A stretch of DNA of 64,000 bases from Rhodococcus sp. 14-2470-1b (GTDB taxonomy: Bacteria > Actinomycetota > Actinomycetes > Mycobacteriales > Mycobacteriaceae). The position numbers and the translations under genes are program-made. The notes beneath the pieces are model-generated. The model was not told the origin of the DNA. It saw only the letters and a list, made by a program, of their open reading frames with translations, and made no database searches. The stretch is from positions 186,001 through 250,000 of the forward strand of contig NZ_NPFY01000004.1 of the NCBI RefSeq assembly GCF_002259415.1, given 5' to 3'. Shown here piece after piece: positions 1 to 8,635 of the stretch (its first letter is position 1; each line of letters opens with the position of its first letter).

Positions 1-393
1 GATCGATTCGATCCAGTCACGGTACGGGCGCTGAACCGGTCCTTGCATGCTGCCGATCTCGAGCGTCAACCGCATTCCGCCGCGAGCCATCGGCTCTTCG
101 AGGAGTTGGCGTGCCATCTCCTGACTGATGCAGATCACGGCGTCGAGTGCGCGCGGTACCTGCGCGGTGATGGTGCGGACACCGTCCATTGCAAGCTGAT
201 GCTGCGCGTCGATGACCGCGTGGGCGAGCTCTTCCTTGGAGGAGAAATGGAAGTACATCGCGCCTTTGGTGACTCCGGCATGAGCCAGGATCGTAGACAG
301 GCTGGCGGTTCCGTACCCGTGTTTCTCGAAGCTCACTGCTGCGCCGAGCAGCACTGCTTGACGTGTGTTCTCAGCTCTCTGCTGCACGAGCAC
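1..393 (-). CDS. TetR-family regulator, gamma-butyrolactone-receptor-like (3' end missing)
   Basis: The first 131 codons of a regulator that runs off the left edge. Residues about 6-55 form a TetR helix-turn-helix, with the recognition-helix region reading THAGVTKGAMYFHF-like (seen as HAGVTKGAMYFHFSSKEEL). The following ligand-domain start (LAHAVIDAQHQ) and the VQQRAENTRQ beginning are typical of the ScbR/ArpA gamma-butyrolactone receptor group, DNA-binding repressors that respond to signalling lactones. The start is a GTG at 393; a second GTG two codons later is equally possible. The C-terminal ligand pocket cannot be judged. Family assignment is firm, ligand is inference. Confidence 0.8.
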   Translation of the reverse strand, partial: MLVQQRAENTRQAVLLGAAVSFEKHGYGTASLSTILAHAGVTKGAMYFHFSSKEELAHAVIDAQHQLAMDGVRTITAQVPRALDAVICISQEMARQLLEEPMARGGMRLTLEIGSMQGPVQRPYRDWIESI

Positions 394-496
394 CTACCGA
401 TCCTGAAACTCGCTCGCGCGGACGCGAGGCAGTCGACATGTAGTGCACTGGTCAACTATATCGGGTCGGAGTCGGTTGTTCGAATGACCCGACCCT

Positions 497-1138
497 TCAC
501 TGGGCTGCACCGACGTCGTAGACAGCCGCCTCGGGAAGCTCCGAGGCCTTCCCCACCGGCCAGGACAAGGGCTTGCCCCCCAGGGCTGCGAGCTCGTCGA
601 TCTGTTCCTTGCACCAGGGAGACACCGAACGCCCTCGGCCTACCTCGTCGACGAATTGCACCCATGGCACCCACCTGGCGTCGGCAACCTCGTCGGGATC
701 GGCCACCGGATCCGGCCCGTCGTAGACGACGCCGAACACCGGGCAGATTTCGTACTCGACGATTCCGTCGTCCATGACCGCCCGATAGCGAAAGCGAGGG
801 AGCAACAGGAACGGGCTGTCGACCTCGATCCCCAACTCCTGCCCCAAGCGCCGAACGACGGCGCCACCGATATCCTCGCCCGGCGCAGGATGGCCGCAGC
901 AACTGTTGGTCGTCACGCCCGGCCACGTCTTCTTGTGCAGCGCACGCTGCGTGATCAGCACTTCTCCCCGTGAATTGAAGACGTAGCTGGAGAACGCGAG
1001 GTGCAACGGCGTAGTCGTCGTGTGGACCGTTGCCTTGGGGTGCGTGCCGGTGGCCCGTCCGTCCTCGTCGACCAGGACCACGTACTCGGTGATCACCTCA
1101 GGCGAAGTCGAGGACTCGGAGCGCGAAGTCGAGGTCAT
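497..1138 (-). CDS. idi: isopentenyl-diphosphate delta-isomerase (type I)
   Basis: A 213-residue Nudix-fold enzyme that interconverts isopentenyl and dimethylallyl diphosphate in cytosolic isoprenoid synthesis. Visible hallmarks are TNSCCGHP around residues 77-84, where Cys81 matches the catalytic cysteine of the E. coli enzyme, the Nudix-like stretch GEDIGGAVVRRLGQELGI, and the acidic site EYEICPVF containing the catalytic glutamate. WVPW near residue 157 also fits. The frame stays open upstream to a TTG at 1171, but the ATG at 1138 gives the usual length and is preferred. It stands alone between the TetR gene and a thioesterase. Confidence 0.93.
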   Translation of the reverse strand: MTSTSRSESSTSPEVITEYVVLVDEDGRATGTHPKATVHTTTTPLHLAFSSYVFNSRGEVLITQRALHKKTWPGVTTNSCCGHPAPGEDIGGAVVRRLGQELGIEVDSPFLLLPRFRYRAVMDDGIVEYEICPVFGVVYDGPDPVADPDEVADARWVPWVQFVDEVGRGRSVSPWCKEQIDELAALGGKPLSWPVGKASELPEAAVYDVGAAQ

Positions 1139-1216
1139 GTGCCCATGTTCCCAGACAGGAGGCGTGTTCAAACGTCAGCGCTCACACCCGAGTCGTCGCC
1201 GGCCGATGCAGAGCGA

Positions 1217-1627
1217 TCATGCACCCCGCGACGGGTGCGGGCCCGACGGTGCGACGAATGCGCGTTGCTCGTCCGTCAGGCGCTCGGCCCGACCGTCGAC
1301 GACGTGGACCAACACGAACGTCGCCACCGCCGCGCGCTCACCGCCCTGTTCGATGGCGACTCGCACGGTGATGGAAGTGCGGCCGACATCGGTCGCGGTG
1401 ACGTCGACATCGACGCCGCCGGTGAACAGTTCCCGCGAGAAATCCGCGGTCACGTTCACGACCATCACGTCCAGCGCTGTCAACCGACCGTCGCTGGCGT
1501 GACTCAACGCGTCGGCCCACGCCTGGCTCGCCAGCTCCAGAGCGAGGTATGCGGGCACATGCGCGGCATCGACGGTCGACCCGTCTCGCGCCGGCCTGTG
1601 GGTCAACTGCATCGACGCTCGGTACAT
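1217..1627 (-). CDS. hotdog-fold acyl-CoA thioesterase-like protein
   Basis: A protein of 136 residues starting MYRASMQLTHRP. The pattern of a long central helix (AHVPAYLALELASQAWADAL) followed by beta strands such as DVMVVNVTADFSREL, VDVDVTATDVGRTSITVRV and ERAAVATFVLVHV is that of single-domain hotdog thioesterases acting on acyl-CoA. The frame continues upstream to 1825, but that extension is low-complexity and overlaps the divergent glycosyltransferase, so the ATG at 1627 was chosen. The acyl substrate cannot be told. It is preceded by 155 bp of divergent promoter region. Confidence 0.7.
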   Translation of the reverse strand: MYRASMQLTHRPARDGSTVDAAHVPAYLALELASQAWADALSHASDGRLTALDVMVVNVTADFSRELFTGGVDVDVTATDVGRTSITVRVAIEQGGERAAVATFVLVHVVDGRAERLTDEQRAFVAPSGPHPSRGA

Positions 1628-1782
1628 GGCCGGGACGCTACCGCTCGTCGGCGCCGAGGCACCCGGGAGCCCTTCATCTCCGTCCCGGTGCGCGGTTCGA
1701 GCACTCATAACAAACTTCTCGACTTTTTCTGGGCTACAATTGTTCTTCCAGTCGGTTTCATCCTCACAGATCGCTGCACTCA

Positions 1783-3105
1783 ATGAAGTCCCTGCCCACA
1801 CTCTCCCGCGTGAATTCCACCGCACCCACGCTGATCTTCATGGCCGGCGCGTCGATGGAGTCGGTGACCGACGACGCGGCACTTGCGGAGGCACTCGCCG
1901 AGTTCGCGCACGTCGTCTGGGTCGAGCCGGTCGAGTTGGACAGGTCAGGTTCGACCTCGGAGTCCAAGCACGTGCCGCGTCGTCGACGCAGAACCGCGAG
2001 GTCGGAACTCGTCCGCGTGTCACCACGCTTCTCCCGGGTCAGGACGTTCGTACGTCGACAGCCCCGGTCCGTCCTGACGCGCACTCTGGCTCGGCGTGCG
2101 ACGGATCGGGCGATCGGGTCGGCACTGACCGAGCTCGGGACCACGTCGGATGCCGTCGTTCTGACCGATCCCGTCGGCAGATTTCCCGTCGGCGTGGGTG
2201 GACACCGCTTGCTGTACGTCACCGACGACTGGGTGAGCTCGGCGCCGAGCCGCGGCCTGTCACGGCGCGCTGTCCTGGGGTCCATCGAGGTCAACTGCAG
2301 CCGCGCCGACACCGTCGCCGCGGTCTCGCAGACACTGGCGCTGAGGCTGCACCTGTACTCCAAGACCTTCGACGCGGTGCGCGTCGTGTACGCAGGGTGC
2401 ACGCTCCCGGAGACGGGCTTCGAGACGGGGACGGACACACCGAGCAGTGGTTCCGACGCATCGCGTCGTACCTGTCCGGCAGTGTTCGTCGGCGACCTCG
2501 ACGACAGGATCGATTACGACATGCTCGACGCGGTAGCCGCCACATCGGTGAACATCGCAGTGATCGGTGACCGCTCACCTCGGCTGTCCTCGGCGGGATC
2601 CGCGCGTGTCGACGCGTTGTTGTCCAGGCCGAACGTCCAGTGGCTCGGCTCCCGCACCGATGCATCGACGGACGGCTACCCGGTTGCGAAGCACGAAGCG
2701 GCGACGTACATAGCGGCAGCCGCAGTCGGGCTCGCTCCGCACACCCTCGACGCGGGCACGCGGGCGCGGTTCCCGACGCACACCCTCGACTACTTGGCTG
2801 CCGGCCTACCGGTCGTCACCACCGAACTACCGTCGACGCGGTGGTTGGACTCCGAGCACGTCACCGTTGCGCACACTCCGGAAGAGTTCGCTGCTGCGGT
2901 CTCGGCACTGGCATGCGCCACCGCCGACCCTGAGGCTGTGGCCTCCCGCCGCGAACTCGCGTCGCTCCACACCTGGTCCGCGCGAGCGACCCTCATCCTC
3001 CGACTCATGTCTTTGTATCGCGAACGCCTCGCCGGTGCAACCACTTTCGACGCCGAACGACAGCCGGACCGAGCCTGGGCGCCGCACGTCCGCCGCCGGC
3101 GATGA
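1783..3105 (+). CDS. glycosyltransferase family 4-like protein
   Basis: A 440-residue protein with GT-B features. The N-terminal half opens with a beta strand (PTLIFMAGASM) and the second domain shows PAVFVGDLDDRIDYDML, NVQWLGSR at about residues 286-293, and a C-terminal donor-site block with PTHTLDYLAAGLPVVTTELPS near 330-350, which matches the nucleotide-sugar binding region of group 1 glycosyltransferases. It probably moves a sugar to an acceptor in cell-envelope or glycolipid synthesis, on the cytoplasmic side since no signal peptide or membrane segment is seen. No glycan pathway neighbours are present, so donor and acceptor are unknown. Confidence 0.75.
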   Translation: MKSLPTLSRVNSTAPTLIFMAGASMESVTDDAALAEALAEFAHVVWVEPVELDRSGSTSESKHVPRRRRRTARSELVRVSPRFSRVRTFVRRQPRSVLTRTLARRATDRAIGSALTELGTTSDAVVLTDPVGRFPVGVGGHRLLYVTDDWVSSAPSRGLSRRAVLGSIEVNCSRADTVAAVSQTLALRLHLYSKTFDAVRVVYAGCTLPETGFETGTDTPSSGSDASRRTCPAVFVGDLDDRIDYDMLDAVAATSVNIAVIGDRSPRLSSAGSARVDALLSRPNVQWLGSRTDASTDGYPVAKHEAATYIAAAAVGLAPHTLDAGTRARFPTHTLDYLAAGLPVVTTELPSTRWLDSEHVTVAHTPEEFAAAVSALACATADPEAVASRRELASLHTWSARATLILRLMSLYRERLAGATTFDAERQPDRAWAPHVRRRR

Positions 3106-3148
3106 TGTCAACCCGTTCGGTTCGCCGCTCTCGGTAACCGTCGCACGT

Positions 3149-3712
3149 TCAACTGTGCGGGGCTGCGAGTCTGCGCACGGCCTCCACCGCAGCCGCGCGG
3201 CGTGCCGTGTCCGGTCTGCGACGATCCCCCGCGCCGTAGTGCCCGACGGCGAACGACATCACCACATCCGTCACGACCATGAGCAGTTCGACGCTGTCCC
3301 AGGAGTCGTCGATGTGTCCGTCCCGCTGACCGGCACGGATGTGACCGATCTTCGCGGAGATCGCCGCGGCGCGAGAATCACCCCTCGGCCGGTGCGACTC
3401 CTCGAGGTCGGCCCATCTCTGAAGACGCACATGCTCAGGAAACGCCACGAACTCGTCGAACAGTCGACCCGCATAGCCCGGCAGGTCGTCGCCGCGAAGG
3501 GCCGTGTGAGCGGTCGTCGCCGCGACCCATCTCTCCGACACCGCGGCGAAGAGTTCTTCCTTGCCGGCGAAGTACGCGTACAACCGCTCCTTGCTGGCCT
3601 TCGCCTCGGCAGCGATGCGATTGATCCGCGCACCGGCGATGCCGTGACGGGCGAACTCCGCCTGTGCCGCATCGAGAATGCGTTCGCGAGTGGCTTCGCC
3701 TGCTGACCTCAC
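3149..3712 (-). CDS. TetR/AcrR family transcriptional repressor
   Basis: A complete TetR regulator of 187 residues. The HTH spans about residues 8-55 (TRERILDAAQAEFARHG, then INRIAAEAKASKERLYAYFAGKEELF). The remaining helices are a TetR C-terminal ligand domain with no recognised ligand. The gene is divergent from the GXWXG/DUF4334 gene at 3822, and the 109-bp gap holds two near-identical 18-bp palindromes, so it most likely represses itself and the 3822-5386 operon. Confidence 0.9.
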   Translation of the reverse strand: MRSAGEATRERILDAAQAEFARHGIAGARINRIAAEAKASKERLYAYFAGKEELFAAVSERWVAATTAHTALRGDDLPGYAGRLFDEFVAFPEHVRLQRWADLEESHRPRGDSRAAAISAKIGHIRAGQRDGHIDDSWDSVELLMVVTDVVMSFAVGHYGAGDRRRPDTARRAAAVEAVRRLAAPHS

Positions 3713-3760
3713 ACCGTGATCCTAATTCCTGCTGCACCCTTGTCAGGTCGGACAACCTTG

Positions 3761-3804
3761 CCGAACCAATCGGTTCGGCGTAAGTTCCGAACCAAATGGT
3801 TCGG
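3761..3804. promoter_or_regulatory. paired palindromic operators for the TetR gene
   Basis: Two inverted repeats lie 26 bp apart centre to centre. CCGAACCAATCGGTTCGG is at 3761-3778 and CCGAACCAAATGGTTCGG at 3787-3804, with 7-8 bp arms CCGAACC(A)/(T)GGTTCGG. They sit between the divergent TetR gene (start 3712) and the GTG at 3822; the second ends 17 bp before that GTG and just upstream of its AAGGAG ribosome site. Position and symmetry fit a TetR dimer-pair operator; binding itself is inference. Confidence 0.85.
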
Positions 3805-3821
3805 CAACTGGAAGGAGACCC

Positions 3822-4295
3822 GTGGATATCGCCGAGGCACGCTCGAGGTTCACCGAGCTCACGCAGAAGACGGACGGTGTGCTTCCCGCCGACCTCGACG
3901 CAGTGTGGTCTGCACTCGAGCCCGTCCGCGCGGAGGATGTACTCGGCGCATGGAAGGGATCGCAGTTCCTCACCGGACATCGCCTGTGCCGCAAGCTCAC
4001 CGCAAGCAACTGGCATGGCAAGAACTTCGAATCTCTCGAGCGGGCACAACCTCTGATATGCAGAAACGACAACGGTGAGCTGTATTCGGACGTCGAGACC
4101 GGAGGGGGCGAGGCGAGCCTGTGGAACATCGAGTTCCGCGGCGAGGTGACGGCCACCATGGTCTACGACGGCGCGCCCATCTTCGATCATTTCAAGCGCG
4201 TCGACTCGAACACGTTGATGGGCATCATGAACGGTAAACCCGCGCTCGTACTCGACGGCGGCCACCACTACTACTTCGCCCTCGAACGCGAATGA
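3822..4295 (+). CDS. GXWXG / DUF4334 domain protein
   Basis: A 157-residue protein. The GXWXG motif is visible as LGAWKGSQF at residues about 46-54, followed by the DUF4334 part (LWNIEFRGEVTATMVYDGAPIFDHFK, then the end ALVLDGGHHYYFALERE). Members of this family are small soluble proteins of unclear activity, often next to alcohol dehydrogenases or lipid genes. The start is GTG at 3822, set by AAGGAG six bases upstream. It overlaps the next gene by ATGA, so the two are translationally coupled and presumably controlled by the TetR operators. Confidence 0.85.
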   Translation: MDIAEARSRFTELTQKTDGVLPADLDAVWSALEPVRAEDVLGAWKGSQFLTGHRLCRKLTASNWHGKNFESLERAQPLICRNDNGELYSDVETGGGEASLWNIEFRGEVTATMVYDGAPIFDHFKRVDSNTLMGIMNGKPALVLDGGHHYYFALERE

Positions 4296-5386
4296 CCACG
4301 AGCATGTCAGCTGCCGTGTCGCGAGGACCGAACACTCCGTTCGCGCTCGAGCAGGTGGACATCGACGATCCCCGCCCGGACGAGATACTGGTAAGTATCG
4401 CCGCAACCGGACTGTGCCACACGGACCTGTTCACCAAAGCAGCAACGCCCGCGAAGTCCGGGCCCGCGATCCTCGGCCACGAAGGCGCGGGAGTGGTCGT
4501 AGAGGTCGGGCGCGAGATCGAGGGTGTTGCACCGGGCGACCACGTCGTACTGACCTACCGGCATTGTGGTCGGTGCGACCGATGTCTACGGGGCAACCCC
4601 GCCTACTGTCTGCGTTCGTACTCCCTCAACCGGCTCGGGCCGAGGCCGGACGGCACCCATGTGGTGGCGTCCGACGGAACTGGAGTGAACACCCGGTTCT
4701 TCGGTCAGTCGAGTTTCGCCGAGTACGCGATCGCGTACGCAGACAACGTGGTGGTGGTCGACCACACCCTGGACTTGAATGTAATTGCCCCGCTGGGGTG
4801 TGGATTTCAAACCGGCGCCGGTGCGATTCTCAATGTCCTTCGACCCGAATCGGATTCGTCGGTCGTGGTGTTCGGTGCAGGCAGCGTCGGATTCTCAGCG
4901 ATGCTCGCGGCGAGATCGGCCGGTGTCCAGGCGATCGTCGCAGTGGATCCACACGACACCCGTCGTGATCTTGCGCGGTCGTTCGGGTTCGAGGCAGTCG
5001 ATTCCGCTGCCGGAAACGTCGTGGAACAGGTCCGCGACTTCACCGGAGGCGGCGCGACGCACGGGCTCGACACCACCGGCATTCCCGCCGTCGTACTCAC
5101 CGCTCTGTCGACCCTACGAGCTCGCGGGGACCTCGTCGTTCTCGGACTCGGCGACCGCGAGCTGACCATCGACGTTCAGGATCTGATGCTGAGCGGCAAG
5201 AGCATCAGAGGGTGCATCGAAGGTGACTCGGTCGCGAGGGAGTTCATTCCACAGCTGGCGAACCTGTACGCCCGTGGCGACTTCCCGGTGGACCGCCTGA
5301 CGACCGAGTACCCCTTCTCGGACCTGGAACGCGCCATTGCCGATCAGCGTGCGGGCGCCGTGGTCAAACCCGTACTCGTATGGTGA
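4292..5386 (+). CDS. zinc-dependent alcohol dehydrogenase (aryl/benzyl-alcohol type)
   Basis: A 364-residue medium-chain dehydrogenase that oxidises a primary or aryl alcohol with NAD(P). Catalytic zinc ligands are in GLCHTDLF (about residues 40-47) and GHEGAG (about 63-68). The structural zinc site CGRCDRCLRGNPAYC is intact near 90-104, and the Rossmann motif FGAGSVGFSA lies near 195. The FQTGAGAILNV segment resembles XylB/benzyl alcohol dehydrogenases. It starts inside the stop of the DUF4334 gene and ends 43 bp inside the convergent transporter gene. Confidence 0.9.
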   Translation: MTTSMSAAVSRGPNTPFALEQVDIDDPRPDEILVSIAATGLCHTDLFTKAATPAKSGPAILGHEGAGVVVEVGREIEGVAPGDHVVLTYRHCGRCDRCLRGNPAYCLRSYSLNRLGPRPDGTHVVASDGTGVNTRFFGQSSFAEYAIAYADNVVVVDHTLDLNVIAPLGCGFQTGAGAILNVLRPESDSSVVVFGAGSVGFSAMLAARSAGVQAIVAVDPHDTRRDLARSFGFEAVDSAAGNVVEQVRDFTGGGATHGLDTTGIPAVVLTALSTLRARGDLVVLGLGDRELTIDVQDLMLSGKSIRGCIEGDSVAREFIPQLANLYARGDFPVDRLTTEYPFSDLERAIADQRAGAVVKPVLVW

Positions 5387-6699
5387 CGAGCCCTGACCGT
5401 CGCCAGCGCAACGAGCCCGGCCACCGCGAGCACCATCACGAAGAACGCAGGTGACAGGATGTTTCCGGTCTGCTCGACCAGCCACACCGCGACGAACGGG
5501 GCTGTGCCACCGGCGATGATTACTCCCAAGTTCCATCCCATCGCGACTCCGGTGTAGCGCGAGCGCTTGTCGAAGAACTGCGGAATGATCGTGTAGACAC
5601 CCACCTGCGTGGCCGTGCTGTTGAGCATGATGACGACGAACGCGAGTGTCGCGACGACGATGCCGTGGTGCATCAGACCCATCATCGGATAGGTCAGCGC
5701 CACGAATCCGACGAAACCGATGGTCATCAGCCTGACGGTGCCGATCCGGTCTCCCAGCACACCAGCGAGAGGCATTGCCAGAGCGGCGATTCCGATCGCG
5801 AGTGTTGCAACCCAGAACACCGAGGTGGAATCGTAACCGAGTTGCTTCGTGAGGTGGATGGCCATGTAGGTCAGTCCGATGTACGCGGTTCCGTTCACTG
5901 CAGCACTCAAGGCCGTCGCCTGAGCAAGTGCGCGAGGCTGTTTCAGGAACACTGCGCTGAGCGGGGCGCTCGACTCGTGAGTGTCGGAGGCTCCGGCCGT
6001 CGACGTGCCCGGCCCTCCGTCTGCGTCGTGCGTCTCCTCGACGCGGGTGCGAATCCACAGGCAGAATACCGTCAACGGAAGGGCCAGCAAGAATGGGACT
6101 CTCCACCCCCAACTGTCCATCGATGCGTCCGTCGTCAGCGCCGACACGGCGCCCGCGACGGCAGCAGCCAGTGCGAACCCGCCGGTCGATCCCATCGGAG
6201 TGAACGCGCCGTACGTGGCTTTCAGATGCGAGGGCGCCGATTCCGAGATGAACGTGGCCGATCCCCCGACCTCACCACCTGCTGAGAATCCCTGCAGCAA
6301 CCGTACGAGGACGAGCAGGACCGTCGCCCACACCCCGATCTGCGCGGGCGTGGGAAGAAGACCCATCGCTGTGCTGCCGACACCCATGCACACGAGAGTG
6401 GCCATCAATGCTTTCTTACGTCCCAACCGGTCACCGACATGGCCGAACACGATGCCGCCCAGCGGGCGGACCAAGTACGCGGTCCCGAAGACCGCCAAGG
6501 CGGACAGCAGCGACACGACAGGCTCGTCGCTCGGGAAATAGATCGGCGCGATCACCACCGCCAGGTAGCCGTACAGGCTGAAGTCGTAGTACTCGATCAG
6601 GGTGCCCACGCCACCTGCCAACGCAGCCCGGCGCGCTGTTTTCCGCTTGGCCGGTGTCCACGAGTCCGCGGTCGTCGAACTGAGATTCTGTGCGGTCAT
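5344..6699 (-). CDS. MFS transporter, metabolite:H+ symporter (MHS) type
   Basis: An integral membrane permease of about 451 residues with roughly twelve hydrophobic segments. The N-terminal signature GTLIEYYDFSLYGYLA, the loop HVGDRLGRKKALM and the GFSAGGEVGGSATFI segment are characteristic of MHS-family carriers (ShiA, KgtP, ProP relatives) that import organic acids with protons. The ATG at 6699 is used because the more distal candidate (6738) adds only a polar extension. It is divergent from the CoA ligase at 6922, so it probably imports the acid that the ligase activates. Confidence 0.9.
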   Translation of the reverse strand: MTAQNLSSTTADSWTPAKRKTARRAALAGGVGTLIEYYDFSLYGYLAVVIAPIYFPSDEPVVSLLSALAVFGTAYLVRPLGGIVFGHVGDRLGRKKALMATLVCMGVGSTAMGLLPTPAQIGVWATVLLVLVRLLQGFSAGGEVGGSATFISESAPSHLKATYGAFTPMGSTGGFALAAAVAGAVSALTTDASMDSWGWRVPFLLALPLTVFCLWIRTRVEETHDADGGPGTSTAGASDTHESSAPLSAVFLKQPRALAQATALSAAVNGTAYIGLTYMAIHLTKQLGYDSTSVFWVATLAIGIAALAMPLAGVLGDRIGTVRLMTIGFVGFVALTYPMMGLMHHGIVVATLAFVVIMLNSTATQVGVYTIIPQFFDKRSRYTGVAMGWNLGVIIAGGTAPFVAVWLVEQTGNILSPAFFVMVLAVAGLVALATVRARHHTSTGLTTAPAR

Positions 6700-6838
6700 A
6701 TATATCGACTTTCTCGTCATGAATGTGACCTGCGTCATTCGAAATAATGGTTCCCGAACGATCGATTGTCAACCACTGAACAGTCGAAATCTCCGTTCAA
6801 GTGCGTCGATACCCATTTTCGAACGTGGAGCAAGAAAC

Positions 6839-6867
6839 TTGACAAGCGATCGCTCGGCCCGAACGAT
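6839..6867 (+). promoter_or_regulatory. possible promoter of the 6922 CoA-ligase operon
   Basis: A perfect TTGACA hexamer at 6839-6844 is followed, after 17 bases, by AACGAT at 6862-6867, a weak -10 match. It is 55 bp upstream of the GTG start at 6922. Only the -35 box is convincing. Confidence 0.35.
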
Positions 6868-6921
6868 GGTGAGAAATCGATCACTGCACGGCGATCGCAG
6901 GACCTAGGACGAGGCGGAACA

Positions 6922-8601
6922 GTGAAGCAACTCGACGACACCCTCCGAACCGACGATCGCCCGTGGGCCGGCATGTACCCGAGCACCGCGACGCCTGACG
7001 CGGCGTCGGCTTTTCCGACCCTGCTGGATGCGTGGGACGCACGCGTGTCGGCGACGCCCGACGGTCCTTCGGTGCACTATTTCGGTGCCACCCTCACGTT
7101 CGCGGAGGTCGACGCCGCTGCCGACGCGCTCGCGCAGACGGTGCACGATGCGGGTATCGCGCCGAAAGATCGCATCGCGGTGTACCTGCAGAACGATCCG
7201 CAATGGCTCGTCGCCGTCCTCGCCGCCTGGAAGATCGGCGCGATTCCGGTGGCCGTCAACCCGATGCTGCGGGCAGGGGAGCTCGAACATCACCTCGTCG
7301 ACTGCGGCGCTACGGCGCTGATCTGCCTGGACAGCCTGTACACCGAGTCCGTCGCCCCGATTCGGGTGAAGACGGCACTCGACATCGTCGTCACCACGCA
7401 TCCGCTGGACATGACCCCCGACGCGTCGGTGCCGGCGTCGGTGCGTGCGCACATCCCTGCGCCACAGTCGTTCTCGGACACCACGGCTTGGACGACAGCG
7501 GTCGCCGGACGCGGTGTGCCGTCGACCCACCCGGCGGGTGCCGACGACATCGGCATTCTCACCTACACGTCGGGTACGACAGGCCGTTCCAAAGGAGCGA
7601 TGAACCTGCACGGTTCGCTCGTGCACAATTCCACCGTCTACACCCAGTGGTGGGACCTGCGCGCAGATCGTGACGTGATCATCGGCGTCGCACCCGTCTT
7701 CCACATCACCGGCATCGTCGCGTGCCTCGGAATTCACATCGTCAGCGGTGCGCCACTGGTTCTGATGCACCGCTTCGACGCCGAAGAGACACTCCGAGCG
7801 ATCGATCGATGGCGCGGCACGTTCATGATCGGGGCGAGCACGTTGTTCATTGCCCTGAGCAACCATCCAGCCAAGGACGAACTGAATCTCGGTTCGCTCA
7901 CCAAGACCCCGTCCGGCGGGGCGCCCGTGTCGCCCGCGCTCGTGGATCGCGTCCGAGACGCGACGGGATGGGTGTTGCGCGGCGCGTACGGAATGACCGA
8001 AACGACGTCGCCGACACACCTCGGGCCACCCGAGATCGATCCGCCGGTCGATCCCGACAGCGGCGCGCTGTCCGTGGGAATCCCGGTGCCGAAGGCGAAT
8101 GTTCGCATCGTCGACCTGAGCGACGGACATGACCTCGGGCCCGGCGAGGTCGGGGAAATCGTCGTGTCGGGCCCGATGGTGGTGCCCGGGTACTGGCAGA
8201 TGCCGGAGGAATCCGCTCACGCGATTCGCGATGGTTGGCTGCACACCGGTGATGTCGGCAAGGTCACCGACAACGGATGGCTCTTCGTCGTGGACCGACT
8301 GAAGGACATGATCAACGCAGGCGGCTACAAGGTGTTTCCCCGCGATGTCGAAGACGTGCTGTATCAGCATCCAGCGGTGCGCGAAGCCTCCGTCGTCGGA
8401 GTCCCCGACGAATATCGAGGCGAGACCGTCAAAGCGTTCGTCTCGCTGACGGCCGGCTCGTCGGTCACCCCCGAGGAACTCATCGAATTCTGCAAAACCC
8501 GAATGGCGGCCTACAAGTACCCCCGGGAACTGGTTGTGATGGACGAACTTCCGAAGACCACGAGCGGCAAATTGCTTCGCCGTGAACTTCGCAATTCCTG
8601 A
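6922..8601 (+). CDS. acyl-CoA synthetase (AMP-forming ligase)
   Basis: An ANL-superfamily ligase of 559 residues that adenylates a carboxylic acid and transfers it to CoA. The phosphate-binding loop TYTSGTTGRSKG, the AYGMTETT motif, the hinge region GYKVFPRDVEDVL and the C-terminal catalytic lysine region PKTTSGKLLRREL are all present. The frame is open further upstream, but GTG at 6922, behind a GAGGCGG ribosome site, starts the homologous part. It heads the ligase, kinase-like and acyl-CoA dehydrogenase set, an order like the levulinate (lvaE-lvaA-lvaC) and ACAD11 systems, so its substrate may be a 4-hydroxy or 4-oxo acid. Confidence 0.9.
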   Translation: MKQLDDTLRTDDRPWAGMYPSTATPDAASAFPTLLDAWDARVSATPDGPSVHYFGATLTFAEVDAAADALAQTVHDAGIAPKDRIAVYLQNDPQWLVAVLAAWKIGAIPVAVNPMLRAGELEHHLVDCGATALICLDSLYTESVAPIRVKTALDIVVTTHPLDMTPDASVPASVRAHIPAPQSFSDTTAWTTAVAGRGVPSTHPAGADDIGILTYTSGTTGRSKGAMNLHGSLVHNSTVYTQWWDLRADRDVIIGVAPVFHITGIVACLGIHIVSGAPLVLMHRFDAEETLRAIDRWRGTFMIGASTLFIALSNHPAKDELNLGSLTKTPSGGAPVSPALVDRVRDATGWVLRGAYGMTETTSPTHLGPPEIDPPVDPDSGALSVGIPVPKANVRIVDLSDGHDLGPGEVGEIVVSGPMVVPGYWQMPEESAHAIRDGWLHTGDVGKVTDNGWLFVVDRLKDMINAGGYKVFPRDVEDVLYQHPAVREASVVGVPDEYRGETVKAFVSLTAGSSVTPEELIEFCKTRMAAYKYPRELVVMDELPKTTSGKLLRRELRNS

Positions 8602-8635
8602 CGACGCTGTTCGAAACCTTCGAAAGGGACCGATA

